Shown here: positions 27,634 to 36,567 of the stretch, one piece after another | Position numbering within the stretch: position 1 is the first letter of the stretch | Layout: each line of letters starts with the position of its first letter | Origin: Paenibacillus yonginensis | GTDB lineage: Bacteria > Bacillota > Bacilli > Paenibacillales > Paenibacillaceae | Reading direction: 5' to 3' | DNA length: 64,000 nucleotides | NCBI RefSeq assembly: GCF_001685395.1 | Contig: NZ_CP014167.1 | Span: 1,617,501-1,681,500, forward strand | Translations under genes and position numbers: made by a program | Notes under the pieces: model-generated | Told to the model about the DNA's origin: nothing | Databases searched by the model: none | Seen by the model: only the letters and a program-made list of their open reading frames with translations

Positions 27634-29109
27634 ATGACAAACAAAAGCAATCATATTCCCGGTAGAGCAAATGAGTTCACAGACCTCGTAAGAGAAACTT
27701 TAGGGCAGAGCCCGGATATTATTTACCGAGAAATTATATTAGGCTGCAAGCCGGCGCTAATTATTTACATCGAGGGATTGGGTGATCCACATGAGATGCT
27801 GGAAGCCATCCATCAGGATATGCCGCTTTATTTAGAGAAACAGGAACAGGCAGCAGAGGAGCTCTTAAAGCTGCTCAAAGAACGCACGATTACCTTGGGA
27901 AAGATCGGGGAAGTCAAGACGCTCACGGAGCTGGAAGCCAAAATTCTGAGCGGTAATACGATTGTCTATATTGATGGACTAGATAAAGCCCTTTATGTGG
28001 GAACGGAAGCTTTAAAGCAGCGCGGAGTTGAGGAGGCCACATCCCAGTCCGTAGTAAGAGGGCCGAGGGAAGGTTTCACGGAATCGCTTCGGGAGAATAC
28101 GGCCCTGGTAAGAAGGCGGATCCAAAGTCGAAAGCTCCAGCTTGAAGAACGAATAATCGGAGACAATACGAACACACAGGTTGCCATTATGTACATGCAG
28201 GGGCTTTGTGATAATGAAGTCCTTAATAAGCTTAGAGACCGTTTGGATCAGATTCGTTTGGACAGCGTGCTCGAGAGCAATTATATCGAAGAGATGATTC
28301 AAGATCAGACTTACAGTCCTTTCCCTACCGTATACAATTCAGAGCGTCCGGATGTCATTGCCTCAGAACTACTCGAAGGCCGCATTGCAATCTTTGTTGA
28401 AGGCACGCCCTTTGTGCTTGTTGTGCCGGCCTTGTTCGCCCAATTCTTCCAATCCAGCGAAGATTATTACCAACGCGGAGATTTCTCCAGTCTCGTTCGG
28501 CTTCTTCGGTATTTATGCTTTGGGATCGCTCTGTTGACTCCTTCCTTCTATATTGCGATCACAACCTTTCATCAGGAGATGCTGCCTACCAATCTGCTTA
28601 TCAGTTTGATCGGACAGCGGGAAGGGGTGCCGTTTCCGGCGTTCGTAGAAGCGCTTATTATGGAAATAACCTTTGAGATTTTGCGCGAAGCGGGGATCAG
28701 GCTGCCGAAATCGATCGGGCAGTCGGTCTCCATCGTAGGGACGCTGGTTATAGGACAAGCCGCCGTAGAAGCCGGTTTAGTATCAGCAGCTATGGTTATC
28801 GTCGTATCGATCACAGCTATTTCCAACTTTGCACTTCCTTCTTTTAACGTTGGCATCTCCACTCGAGTTCTCCGGTTTGCCCTGATGGGCATCGGAGCCT
28901 CATTTGGTTTGTACGGCATGATTATTGCCTTGATTATTCTTGGTCTGCACCTTTGCAGCCTGGAATCGATGGGAGTTCCATACATGACGTCCTTTGCTCC
29001 TTTCCGCTGGAAAAGCCAAAAAGACGTCATGCTGCGCTTATCTCAGCGGACCAAAAAGAAGTATCTGAATCTGCTTGCTTCTTATAACAAAAACGGACCA
29101 GAAATCTAA
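27634..29109 (+). CDS. Spore germination protein, GerA-type A subunit (receptor 1)
   Basis: A 491-residue subunit of a nutrient germinant receptor in the inner spore membrane. The soluble N-terminal part (1-~240) has the family block VVRGPREGFTESLRENTALV and RRRIQSRKL; then FPTVYNSERPDVIASELLEG and the C-terminal membrane part with FVEALIMEITFEILREAGIR and IGQSVSIVGTLVIGQAAVEA, both diagnostic of the GerAA/GerKA family. About five membrane helices. It starts at ATG 27634 after AGGAG and leads an operon in the order A-C-D-B. Confidence 0.94.
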   Translation: MTNKSNHIPGRANEFTDLVRETLGQSPDIIYREIILGCKPALIIYIEGLGDPHEMLEAIHQDMPLYLEKQEQAAEELLKLLKERTITLGKIGEVKTLTELEAKILSGNTIVYIDGLDKALYVGTEALKQRGVEEATSQSVVRGPREGFTESLRENTALVRRRIQSRKLQLEERIIGDNTNTQVAIMYMQGLCDNEVLNKLRDRLDQIRLDSVLESNYIEEMIQDQTYSPFPTVYNSERPDVIASELLEGRIAIFVEGTPFVLVVPALFAQFFQSSEDYYQRGDFSSLVRLLRYLCFGIALLTPSFYIAITTFHQEMLPTNLLISLIGQREGVPFPAFVEALIMEITFEILREAGIRLPKSIGQSVSIVGTLVIGQAAVEAGLVSAAMVIVVSITAISNFALPSFNVGISTRVLRFALMGIGASFGLYGMIIALIILGLHLCSLESMGVPYMTSFAPFRWKSQKDVMLRLSQRTKKKYLNLLASYNKNGPEI

Positions 29110-29132
29110 TCAAGATAAGGGGGGGAACCGGG

Positions 29133-30332
29133 ATGCTGGGAAGACTGCTGCTCATGACCTTTCTTCTCCTTACTGTCATCTTTACTCCGGGCTGCTGGAG
29201 CCGTAAAGAGCTGAATGAAATCGCGGTTGTTATGGCTTTAGGGATTGATAAAGTAGAGGGCGGCTATGCCTTGTCAGCCCAGGTGCTGAATTCGGGCGAA
29301 ACGGATGCCAAACGGGGCGGCAACATGGGGAGTTTACCCGTAATTACTTATCATTCTGTCGGCGTAACCATCCCGGAAGCGCTTCAGCGAATGCACAGCC
29401 AAGCCCCCCGGGCGCTATATTTATCCCACTTAAGAGTCCTCATCTTTGGAGAAAATGTGGCCCGTCAAGGACTGGGAAATGCTCTTGACTTTATAGCAAG
29501 GAATTACCAGTTTCGCACGGATTTTTTTCTGCTTGTTGCCAAAGCCGGGAATGCCTCCGAAATCCTCGATGTGGTTACTCCTTTCGAATATATACCAGCG
29601 AGTTCACTTTATTCTTCGATTGTGGTTTCCCATGATAGATGGGCTTCGACAGGGAAAGTCACGCTGCAGGAATATATCACCGCAATGAAGCTTAGTGGTT
29701 CAGATCCAATCTTATCGGGGGTGGAGCTAAGCGGGAAACCAAACGAAGGGAAAAGCACCGATAACGTAAAAAAGATTACACCGGATACACTGATTAAACA
29801 CACCGGATTGGGTGTATTTCGAGGGGATCGCCTGGTGGGCTGGTTAGATGAGGGTCCCAGCAAAGCTACGAACTATATTCTTAATGAAGTTGACCACACC
29901 GGCGGAGTTATAGAGTTTCCGGAAGGGATTATCGGCTTTCAGATCAACCAAGCTTCCAGCGACTTGCAGGTGCACCTCAATGCAGAAGGCAAACCTGAAT
30001 TTAATGTTCACTTGAAAGTCGAAGCGGATCTAAGTACGGTTCAGTTCCCGATGAATCTCAATCAGCCTTCCAAGATTATTCAAATTGAGAAACGTATTGA
30101 AGAAAAATATAATACTTTGATCAGCAAAGCGATTAAGAAGGTTCAGGTGGATTATGGAGCGGACATCTTTGGTTTTGGAGAAGCCTTACACCGTAAATAT
30201 CCAAAGAAATGGAAAGAATATAGAGGGAATTGGGATGATTCCTTTAAAGATGTAAAGGTAAGTGTGGACACAAAGGTTGCAATACGGAGGATCGGTTCAA
30301 TTATACAGCCGGTCACTGAGGAGACGAAATAG
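29133..30332 (+). CDS. Germinant receptor C subunit lipoprotein, Ger(x)C family (receptor 1)
   Basis: A 399-residue lipoprotein. The signal peptide ends at FTPGCWSRKELNEIAVVMAL, where CW(S/D)xxEL is the GerAC-family start of the mature protein, anchored at C22. The second half contains KKVQVDYGADIFGFGEALHR and KYPKKWKEYRGNWDDSFKDV, the signature of the Ger(x)C C-terminal domain. It assembles with A and B subunits in the spore inner membrane. GGGGGG lies before ATG 29133, 23 bases after the A gene. Confidence 0.94.
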   Translation: MLGRLLLMTFLLLTVIFTPGCWSRKELNEIAVVMALGIDKVEGGYALSAQVLNSGETDAKRGGNMGSLPVITYHSVGVTIPEALQRMHSQAPRALYLSHLRVLIFGENVARQGLGNALDFIARNYQFRTDFFLLVAKAGNASEILDVVTPFEYIPASSLYSSIVVSHDRWASTGKVTLQEYITAMKLSGSDPILSGVELSGKPNEGKSTDNVKKITPDTLIKHTGLGVFRGDRLVGWLDEGPSKATNYILNEVDHTGGVIEFPEGIIGFQINQASSDLQVHLNAEGKPEFNVHLKVEADLSTVQFPMNLNQPSKIIQIEKRIEEKYNTLISKAIKKVQVDYGADIFGFGEALHRKYPKKWKEYRGNWDDSFKDVKVSVDTKVAIRRIGSIIQPVTEETK

Positions 30333-30334
30333 CT

Positions 30335-30556
30335 ATGCATTGGGATTTGCCTCTTCTGTTTATATTGGCCTTTTCCTTGATTGAAGGAATTTGGAGGAGC
30401 ATAAAGCAGCGCTCGCTTGCCCATATCCTTGGCTTTTTCTCAATATGGACGCTTGCGTTAGCTGCCGTGATTGTCGATATGATGCAGCTGCCGGGGTTTA
30501 GGCCTTTGGATTGGATTGGTTTTGTTATGCAGCCTATCAATAAATTTATGCCTTAA
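30335..30556 (+). CDS. Small two-helix membrane protein, likely germinant receptor D subunit
   Basis: A 73-residue protein with two hydrophobic segments (about residues 5-17 and 33-50). It sits two bases after the C gene and before the B gene of a gerA-type operon. Small two-helix D subunits of this size are known in some Bacillus germinant receptor operons, where they modulate germination rate. The identification rests on size, topology and position; the sequence itself carries no strong motif. GAGGAGAC lies about ten bases upstream of its ATG. Confidence 0.65.
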   Translation: MHWDLPLLFILAFSLIEGIWRSIKQRSLAHILGFFSIWTLALAAVIVDMMQLPGFRPLDWIGFVMQPINKFMP

Positions 30557-30579
30557 TGAGGAAGGAGTGAAGTGTTGTC

Positions 30580-31680
30580 ATGATCAATCAGAATCAGATT
30601 TTCCCAAGGCAATTATTTGTCCTGACGTTCGGTTTGGTCGTAGGCACCTCAATTCTAGTGACCCCTTCCGGGTTGGCCCATACGGCGAGAGAGGATGCCT
30701 GGATCGCTTCGTTAGTCAGTTTATCCATCAATGTTCTAACAGTTTTGCTCTATATAGGGATCCTGCGCTTATATCCGGGCCGAACGCTCTTTCAAATTCA
30801 CGAGGATGTTCTCGGTAAAATTCTGGGGAAACTCGTTAATCTGCTTTATCTGTTCTACTTCCTCATTCTAACCGGTACCTTGCTTGGCAATCTCGGTTTT
30901 TTCCTTTCTAGTGAAATGATGCCCGAGACACCGATTGAAGCGATTCAAATCATCTTTTTGGTGGCAGCTATCGTTTGTGCCCGTAAAGGCATTATTATTT
31001 TGGCTAGAGTAAGCGAATTAATGTTTCCTTGGATTGTGCTGCTCTTTCTGATATTGGCAAGCTCCTTAATCCCCCAAATCCATTGGAATCACATTAAACC
31101 TGTTCTGGAGGACGGTTGGATGCCCGTCTTTAAAGCCGGATTTCATTCCTCCATGTTCGAGGAAACCGTCGTCTTGATGACTTTTATTTCGATGGTTAAC
31201 GGAAAAAGGAATCAGGAGCGGACGTTTGTCTTAGGAACAGCAGGGGGAGGGCTAGTGCTCTCTATCATTGTGCTGCTAAGTGTGCTGGTATTGGGGATCG
31301 AGCAGACAGAGAACAGTACGTTCCCGGCCTTTGCGCTGGCCAAAACCATTAATGTCGGCAATTTCTTTCAAAGGGTCGAGGGAATCTTGATTACGATCTG
31401 GATTCTCACTTTTTTTATCAAAATTTCTTTGCTATTTCTATCAATGCTTGACGGCTTGAAGGCTATGTTTGGACTTAAGGAACGCAAACTTTTTATTTAT
31501 CCCTTGGCTATTTTGTTTATTGTTGTAGCTTGGAATACATATACGAACACAGTCTATGTGGGAAATATCATTCAAAAAGTTTGGGCCGGATACGCAATGC
31601 TTCACCTGCTGGCTATCCCTCTAATCGTTTGTCTGGTCGGATTGGTCAGAAAAAAAATGATCCCTACTGAGTCCCGGTAA
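30580..31680 (+). CDS. Germinant receptor B subunit, GerAB/spore germination permease family (receptor 1)
   Basis: A 366-residue, ten-helix membrane protein of the APC-superfamily endospore germination branch. It holds the nutrient-binding pocket of the receptor. Visible marks: N-terminal QIFPRQLFVLTFGLVVGTSI, EDAWIASLVSLSINVLTVLL and IARVSELMFPWIVLL-like region near residue 145 (ILARVSELMFPWIVLL). AAGGAGTG precedes ATG 30580. It ends operon 1. The germinant cannot be told from sequence. Confidence 0.92.
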   Translation: MINQNQIFPRQLFVLTFGLVVGTSILVTPSGLAHTAREDAWIASLVSLSINVLTVLLYIGILRLYPGRTLFQIHEDVLGKILGKLVNLLYLFYFLILTGTLLGNLGFFLSSEMMPETPIEAIQIIFLVAAIVCARKGIIILARVSELMFPWIVLLFLILASSLIPQIHWNHIKPVLEDGWMPVFKAGFHSSMFEETVVLMTFISMVNGKRNQERTFVLGTAGGGLVLSIIVLLSVLVLGIEQTENSTFPAFALAKTINVGNFFQRVEGILITIWILTFFIKISLLFLSMLDGLKAMFGLKERKLFIYPLAILFIVVAWNTYTNTVYVGNIIQKVWAGYAMLHLLAIPLIVCLVGLVRKKMIPTESR

Positions 31681-31727
31681 AGGAAAAAATCTTTAATCTA
31701 ATGGGGATTAATCTTTAATTTGTCCGG

Positions 31728-31756
31728 TTGTTATGTATGCGCTTACTTACTATAAT
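31728..31756 (+). promoter_or_regulatory. xynA promoter with an embedded cre site
   Basis: TTGTTA (31728-31733), 17-base spacer, TATAAT (31751-31756). Inside the spacer TGTATGCGCTTACT (31734-31747) matches 13 of 14 positions of TGWAARCGYTWNCW. CcpA bound here would block RNA polymerase, giving glucose repression of the xylanase. Confidence 0.7.
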
Positions 31757-31897
31757 TTGGGTGGAAAGGAGGCGAAACCCAAGATTAACATTTGCGATGA
31801 AGCGGAGTCTGGACAAACTGCGAGGACAGAAGACAACCAGCAAGGAGTAGCAGGCAAGTACTCACTAATCCAAATCCCAAATCTAGGAGGTAACGTT

Positions 31898-32533
31898 ATG
31901 CTTAAATTCAAAAAGAAATGGTTGACGGCGCTTCTTACTGCGGCAATGAGCTTCAGCTTGTTTGGGGCAACTTCTTATGCTGCGACCGACTATTGGCAGA
32001 ATTGGACGGACGGCGGCGGCACAGTTAACGCAACTAACGGAGCAAACGGCAATTTTAGTGTCTCATGGACCAACAGCGGCAACTTCGTAATCGGCAAAGG
32101 CTGGCAGACAGGTTCGCCTTCCCGCATAGTGAACTATAATGCCGGCGCCTTCTCGCCGTCCGGCAACGGATATTTGGCCTTCTACGGTTGGACAAGAAAT
32201 TCCCTTATTGAATATTACGTTGTTGACAGCTGGGGAACGTATAGACCGACCGGAACCTACAAGGGAACGGTCAACAGCGACGGAGGAACTTATGATATCT
32301 ATACAAGCACGCGCTACAACGCTCCTTCCATTGACGGAACCCAAACCTTTACCCAGTACTGGAGTGTCAGACAGTCCAAGAGACCGACTGGCAGCAACGT
32401 GCAAATCAATTTTGGCAACCATGTCAATGCATGGAGAAACCATGGCATGAACCTGGGCAGCAGCTGGGCATACCAGGCGATGGTCGTTGAGGGTTATCAA
32501 AGCAGCGGCTACGCGAACGTAACGGTGTGGTGA
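31898..32533 (+). CDS. xynA: Secreted endo-1,4-beta-xylanase, GH11
   Basis: A 211-residue extracellular xylanase that cuts the xylan backbone. Residues 1-28 are a signal peptide (KFKKKW, hydrophobic core, ATSYAA cleavage region); the mature enzyme begins [12 protein letters not shown]. The GH11 jelly roll has the nucleophile E105 in [16 protein letters not shown] and the acid/base E198 in [17 protein letters not shown]. Length and sequence are very close to Bacillus XynA (213 residues), with no carbohydrate-binding module. TAGGAGGTAA precedes ATG 31898. It is monocistronic, with a cre-containing promoter and its own terminator. Confidence 0.97.
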   Translation: MLKFKKKWLTALLTAAMSFSLFGATSYAATDYWQNWTDGGGTVNATNGANGNFSVSWTNSGNFVIGKGWQTGSPSRIVNYNAGAFSPSGNGYLAFYGWTRNSLIEYYVVDSWGTYRPTGTYKGTVNSDGGTYDIYTSTRYNAPSIDGTQTFTQYWSVRQSKRPTGSNVQINFGNHVNAWRNHGMNLGSSWAYQAMVVEGYQSSGYANVTVW

Positions 32534-32562
32534 TCGGATTCTTTTTCATATAGCAAATGAAG

Positions 32563-32606
32563 GAAGCGCCTCTGGCTATTCAACTGTTTAGGGGCGCTTC
32601 TTCTTC
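32563..32606 (+). terminator. Terminator after xynA
   Basis: GAAGCGCCTCT (32563-32573) pairs with AGGGGCGCTTC (32590-32600) with one G-T pair, followed by TTCTTC. Confidence 0.75.
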
Positions 32607-32633
32607 ACCCAAACGATTAAAGGAGATCGTGGA

Positions 32634-33497
32634 ATGAAAAATCTACTCATCGTCCTGATCCTGGCCTGTCTCGTCACTGCTACCGGCTGCTCGCATGCAA
32701 CATCTGGAAAGGAGAAAAATCAGCCAGATTTGGACAACGACGACTTGGTGCTGGTTAAAGGGGGGACGCTCACGACGGACCCATCCGATTCAAATGGAAA
32801 AGAGGTGACATTACCCGATTTCTATATCGGACGGTATGAAGTCACTCAGAAAGAGTGGGCCGAAGTTATGGGCAATGACCCTTCCCAATTCAAAGGCGAT
32901 AACTCGCCGGTAGAAATGGTGAGCTGGTATGACGCTATAGAATACTGCAATAAAAGAAGCGAACAAGAGGGGCTTCAGCCCTATTATCATATAGATAAAG
33001 ATACGCCAGATCCGAATAATAAAAGCGAATATGATTATTTGAAATGGAACGTTACGATTAACAAGGGGGCAAATGGCTACCGTTTGCCGACTGAAGCCGA
33101 ATGGGAGTATGCCGCAAGCGGTGGGCAGCTCAGCAAAGGTTATACTTACAGCGGAAGCAATCAGGCGGATGAAGTTTCCTGGTATTGGCGAAATTCGGGG
33201 GACAAACCTTTATCCGGCGACTGGAGCTGGCCTGCTATCGAGAGCAACAAGGGAAGACCCCATGCTGTCGGCGAGAAGAAAGCCAATGAGCTGGGACTCT
33301 ACGACATGTCGGGCAACGTCCGGGAATGGTGCTGGGACTGGTTCGAGGATGCGGATACGGCAAGCGGCTCTTACCGGGTTGTGAAAGGCGGCGGTTGGAT
33401 CGGTGATATCAGCAGCGGCGAGGTTTCTTTCCGCGGTAAATTCGAAGCCAGCGGCTACGGCCCCGATCAAGGATTTCGGGTGGTTCGGGGAACATAG
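32634..33497 (+). CDS. SUMF1/formylglycine-generating-enzyme-like lipoprotein
   Basis: A 287-residue secreted lipoprotein: hydrophobic leader, cysteine C19 in TATGCSHA, then a charged spacer. From about residue 38 it is a SUMF1/EgtB-type domain: VKGGTLTTD, FYIGRYEVTQKEWAEVMGND, NSPVEMVSWYDAIEYCNKRS, GYRLPTEAEWEYAASGG, LGLYDMSGNVREWCWDWF and RVVKGGGWIGD, ending GFRVVRGT. Formylglycine-generating enzymes use two active-site cysteines near the C-terminus; these are not present, so catalysis of sulfatase maturation is doubtful and a binding or structural role is more likely. The lipobox (A at -3) is weak. RBS AAAGGAGAT. Confidence 0.85.
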   Translation: MKNLLIVLILACLVTATGCSHATSGKEKNQPDLDNDDLVLVKGGTLTTDPSDSNGKEVTLPDFYIGRYEVTQKEWAEVMGNDPSQFKGDNSPVEMVSWYDAIEYCNKRSEQEGLQPYYHIDKDTPDPNNKSEYDYLKWNVTINKGANGYRLPTEAEWEYAASGGQLSKGYTYSGSNQADEVSWYWRNSGDKPLSGDWSWPAIESNKGRPHAVGEKKANELGLYDMSGNVREWCWDWFEDADTASGSYRVVKGGGWIGDISSGEVSFRGKFEASGYGPDQGFRVVRGT

Positions 33498-33506
33498 GAA
33501 ATCAAG

Positions 33507-33568
33507 CGGAAGCAGGAAGCAAAGGGGCTGATCAGCTCTGCGCGTATTCCAGCTTCCGTTTTATTTTT
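33507..33568 (+). terminator. Terminator between the SUMF1-like gene and asnA
   Basis: CGGAAGCAGGAA (33507-33518) pairs with TTCCAGCTTCCG (33547-33558), one mismatch, then TTTTATTTTT. Confidence 0.7.
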
Positions 33569-33702
33569 CCGCAATAGTGTTGTACTGCGTCAGCCTGCTA
33601 ATGTTTTTTCAGACGGACAAAGCGACATGGAGGAGCCTCCAACATACACTGTTCTCATGTTTGGGCAAATGTTGGCATGTACAATTTGAGAGGAGCAAAG
33701 GA

Positions 33703-34716
33703 ATGTTGAGAAGCACCGCAGTCCCCCGCCGTTATGAATCAAGGATGAATCTGCTGGAGACTGAAAAAGCGATTTCGGAGGTTAAAAGTTATTTCGAGCA
33801 GCAGCTGAAGGATCAACTCCGGCTCACGAAGGTTTCTGCACCTATCCTGTTGAAAGCCGGGAACGGGATGAACGACAATTTGAACGGAACAGAACGGATC
33901 GTTTCTTTTGACGCCTTGGATCTCAAGGAGGGTCCCGTGGAAGTGGTTCAATCCCTGGCAAAGTGGAAACGTATGGCTTTGGCCCGCTACGGCTTTACCT
34001 ATGGGGAAGGGTTGTACACCGATATGAGGGCCGTAAGACGGGATGAAGTGATGGATAATCTGCATTCGGTTTATGTCGACCAGTGGGATTGGGAGAAGGT
34101 TATTTTTGATGGCAAACGTACGATGGAGACACTCCAATTAGAAGCGCGCAAAATCTATAGAGCCGTTAAAGGAACCGAACAATATATCTGCCGTCAGTTT
34201 ACCTGCCTGAAGCCCGTTTTGCCGGACGCTCTGTTCTTTATAACGACTCAGGAGCTCGAGGATCAATATCCGAACCTTTCTCCGCAGGAAAGAGAAAATG
34301 AAGTCGCCCAATTGCATGGAGCTGTCTTCATTATGCAGATTGGAGGCCGATTGAAGTCCGGGGAAGTCCATGACGGCCGTTCTCCGGATTATGATGACTG
34401 GTCCTTAAACGGGGATCTCGTGTTATGGAACCCGGTGCTGGAAAGGGCGTTTGAAATTTCCTCCATGGGCATTCGGGTGGATGCAGACACCTTGAAGCAG
34501 CAGCTGAAGGCAAGCGGCTGCGAAAATCGTTTGGAGCTGTTTTTTCATCAGGCGGTATTGAACGGCGAACTTCCAGCTTCTATAGGCGGCGGGATCGGCC
34601 AGTCCAGACTTTGTATGTTCCTCTTGGGCAAAGCTCATATCGGCGAAGTCCAGGTATCGGTCTGGAATCAGAGGACGCGGGAGGAATGCCGCGAGAGAAA
34701 CATCCGGCTGCTGTAA
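33703..34716 (+). CDS. asnA: Aspartate-ammonia ligase (asparagine synthetase A)
   Basis: A 337-residue class-II aminoacyl-tRNA-synthetase-like enzyme that makes asparagine from aspartate, ammonia and ATP. Marks: SAPILLKAGNGMNDNLNGTE, then KWKRMALARYGFTYGEGLYT, SVYVDQWDWEKV, LHGAVFIMQIGGRL-region (QIGG), DDWSLNGDLVLWNPVLERAF and GGGIGQSRLCMFLL, the class-II motif 3 equivalent. Start at ATG 33703 gives the canonical length. The 200-base leader has no T-box that I can recognise, although asnA is often T-box controlled in Firmicutes. Confidence 0.96.
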   Translation: MLRSTAVPRRYESRMNLLETEKAISEVKSYFEQQLKDQLRLTKVSAPILLKAGNGMNDNLNGTERIVSFDALDLKEGPVEVVQSLAKWKRMALARYGFTYGEGLYTDMRAVRRDEVMDNLHSVYVDQWDWEKVIFDGKRTMETLQLEARKIYRAVKGTEQYICRQFTCLKPVLPDALFFITTQELEDQYPNLSPQERENEVAQLHGAVFIMQIGGRLKSGEVHDGRSPDYDDWSLNGDLVLWNPVLERAFEISSMGIRVDADTLKQQLKASGCENRLELFFHQAVLNGELPASIGGGIGQSRLCMFLLGKAHIGEVQVSVWNQRTREECRERNIRLL

Positions 34717-34737
34717 ACGGAGCGAGCAGCAGCCGGC

Positions 34738-34765
34738 CCCTGCTTAAGCAAGCAGGGTTTTTTTT
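34738..34765 (+). terminator. Terminator after asnA
   Basis: CCCTGCTT (34738-34745) and AAGCAGGG (34750-34757), then eight T. Confidence 0.9.
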
Positions 34766-34828
34766 ATTTCCGGTTCCGTGTATTTCCTTTGGCTGTTTAA
34801 GGGACAAGCTGTCTGCAACGTTTCCTTC

Positions 34829-34857
34829 TTGACCCCTCTGATGAAACCGCTTATTCT
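34829..34857 (+). promoter_or_regulatory. Possible promoter and cre-like box of the ROK operon
   Basis: TTGACC (34829-34834), 17-base spacer, TATTCT (34852-34857). TGAAACCGCTTATT at 34842-34855 matches 12 of 14 cre positions and overlaps the -10 box. Confidence 0.4.
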
Positions 34858-34860
34858 ATA

Positions 34861-34885
34861 ACTTATTAAAAGTATTATAATAAGT
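34861..34885. promoter_or_regulatory. Palindromic operator candidate upstream of the ROK gene
   Basis: ACTTATTA (34861-34868) and TAATAAGT (34878-34885) are perfect inverted copies, ending five bases before the AAGGAGG site. Autorepression by the ROK regulator would fit. Confidence 0.5.
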
Positions 34886-34906
34886 GTGGAAAGGAGGCCG
34901 CTTTTT

Positions 34907-35938
34907 TTGAATCCGATTGTCCATAATACGATTCAAGTCAAGAAGATGAATCAGGAGCTTGTCCGCCAGGCGCTCAAAACGATGAAACAGGGGACAAAAT
35001 CCATGGTCGCGCAGGCAACGGGGCTCAGCATAGCCACCTGCGGTAATCTGTTAAACGAGCTGCAGGAGCTTGGCGAGCTGATTAAGCTGGATGTGGAAGA
35101 GTCCAGCGGCGGCCGTCCGGCCAAGCTGTACAGATATAATGTGGATTTTTCTTATATTGCTTGTCTTATCATTAAATCGGGTGAACAGGCTCATTCGATC
35201 ACCTATACTGTCGCCAACCTGGCTGGAGAAACTATAGAGAAAGGCTATCAGGAAAATAAGCGGATGGATCCGGCAGTCATCCACCAGCTTGTGGATCGGC
35301 TGATCGAACTGTTTCCTCAAATTCGGGCTGTAGGAATTGGAGTTCCGGGCGCCGTGAATCAGGGCATCGTCAATATCAGCGAAATCCAAGAATTGATGCA
35401 TGTCCCATTGGAAGCTCCGATCCGGGACAAACATGGAGTAGAGGTCATCGTCGAAAATGATATGAATCTTACGGTGTACGGCTACTACCAGAAGCAGGAC
35501 TATGAGGAGGAAGAGACGGTTGTAGTCGCCACCTTTGATCAAGGCTGCTTTCCCGGGGCAGGCATCATGGTGAACGGCCATATCCATAGAGGCAGTACCC
35601 GCTTCGCAGGGGAAATTTCTTTCTTGCCGTTCGGGATGTCTTCCGAAGAGCAATTTCGACAGCTGCATGACCGGGCTACCTTTTATGAACTGGTTGGACG
35701 TGCCGTATCCAGTTTGACGGCCGTTTTGAATCCCAAGACGGTTGCCCTTACGGGGAGTCTGGTCTTTCCCTCCGACATTGATCGGATTCGCCAGGAATGC
35801 CGGAAATCTATTCCGGATATGCATATGCCGCAGCTGACCCTGCTTGAACATCCTGACGAGGATTATGGGTACGGTCTGATAACAATGACCCTGGAAAGTC
35901 TAGCCTATTCGCTCCGGATTGTAGATAAACGGCGGTGA
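34907..35938 (+). CDS. ROK family transcriptional regulator
   Basis: A 343-residue regulator with an N-terminal winged HTH ([20 protein letters not shown], then [20 protein letters not shown]) and a sugar-kinase-like ROK domain. The ROK part shows [20 protein letters not shown] and [16 protein letters not shown], then [20 protein letters not shown], with the HxxxGxxxAGE order of the family, but the usual zinc-binding CxCGxxGC stretch is absent. The start is TTG at 34907 after AAGGAGG (34890-34896). It heads an operon with a sugar acetyltransferase and an MFS permease, so it probably senses the transported sugar. Confidence 0.82.
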   Translation: MNPIVHNTIQVKKMNQELVRQALKTMKQGTKSMVAQATGLSIATCGNLLNELQELGELIKLDVEESSGGRPAKLYRYNVDFSYIACLIIKSGEQAHSITYTVANLAGETIEKGYQENKRMDPAVIHQLVDRLIELFPQIRAVGIGVPGAVNQGIVNISEIQELMHVPLEAPIRDKHGVEVIVENDMNLTVYGYYQKQDYEEEETVVVATFDQGCFPGAGIMVNGHIHRGSTRFAGEISFLPFGMSSEEQFRQLHDRATFYELVGRAVSSLTAVLNPKTVALTGSLVFPSDIDRIRQECRKSIPDMHMPQLTLLEHPDEDYGYGLITMTLESLAYSLRIVDKRR

Positions 35939-35996
35939 ACAGCCAAAGCACGGGTTATTTTCTCGTTTTAGCAGAAGAGAGGACAAGGTGTTGGAC

Positions 35997-36566
35997 ATGA
36001 AAACCGAAAAACAAAAAATGCTGGCTGGCGAACTCTATGAGGCTTGGGATCCTGAATTGACCCGTGAGCGGGAATATGCGAGAAGGATGACACGCATATA
36101 CAATCAGACCAGCGAAACGGATCATGAACTGCGGGAAAGCCTTCTGAAGCAGCTGCTTGGCCGGACCGGTCAGCGGGTGGGGATGGAGCCGAATATCCGT
36201 TTTGATTATGGCTACAACATTTATGTAGGCGAGAACTTTTTTGCCAACTTTGACTGTACCATTCTGGATGTATGCGAGGTGCATATCGGAGACAACTGTA
36301 TGTTTGGACCGGGAGTTCATATCTATACCGCAACACACCCCATAGATCCGTATGAACGGATCAAAGGCCCGGAATTGGGCAAACCGGTTAAGCTCGGGGA
36401 CAACGTCTGGGTGGGCGGCCGGGCGGTTATTAATCCGGGTGTGACAATTGGCAGCAATGTCGTTATTGCTTCGGGTGCCGTCGTCACAAAGGATGTCCCG
36501 GACAACGTGATCGTTGGAGGGAATCCGGCCAAGGTGATCAGAACAATAGAGATCGGGAGTAACTAA
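35997..36566 (+). CDS. Sugar O-acetyltransferase (maltose/galactoside acetyltransferase family)
   Basis: A 189-residue left-handed beta-helix acetyltransferase. The N-terminal [20 protein letters not shown] is the Mac (maltose acetyltransferase) domain; hexapeptide repeats run from about residue 70 to 180, including [34 protein letters not shown] with the catalytic histidine, and [20 protein letters not shown]. It transfers acetyl from acetyl-CoA to a sugar hydroxyl. ATG at 35997 is preferred over GTG 35988 because GGACAAGGTG precedes it at usable spacing. Downstream MFS gene starts two bases after its stop. Confidence 0.9.
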   Translation: MKTEKQKMLAGELYEAWDPELTREREYARRMTRIYNQTSETDHELRESLLKQLLGRTGQRVGMEPNIRFDYGYNIYVGENFFANFDCTILDVCEVHIGDNCMFGPGVHIYTATHPIDPYERIKGPELGKPVKLGDNVWVGGRAVINPGVTIGSNVVIASGAVVTKDVPDNVIVGGNPAKVIRTIEIGSN

Positions 36567-36567
36567 G

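Noticed and set aside
33498..33702. T-box riboswitch in the asnA leader
   Set aside because: No AGGGTGG-type T-box sequence or specifier stem-loop was found; only the terminator of the upstream gene is visible.
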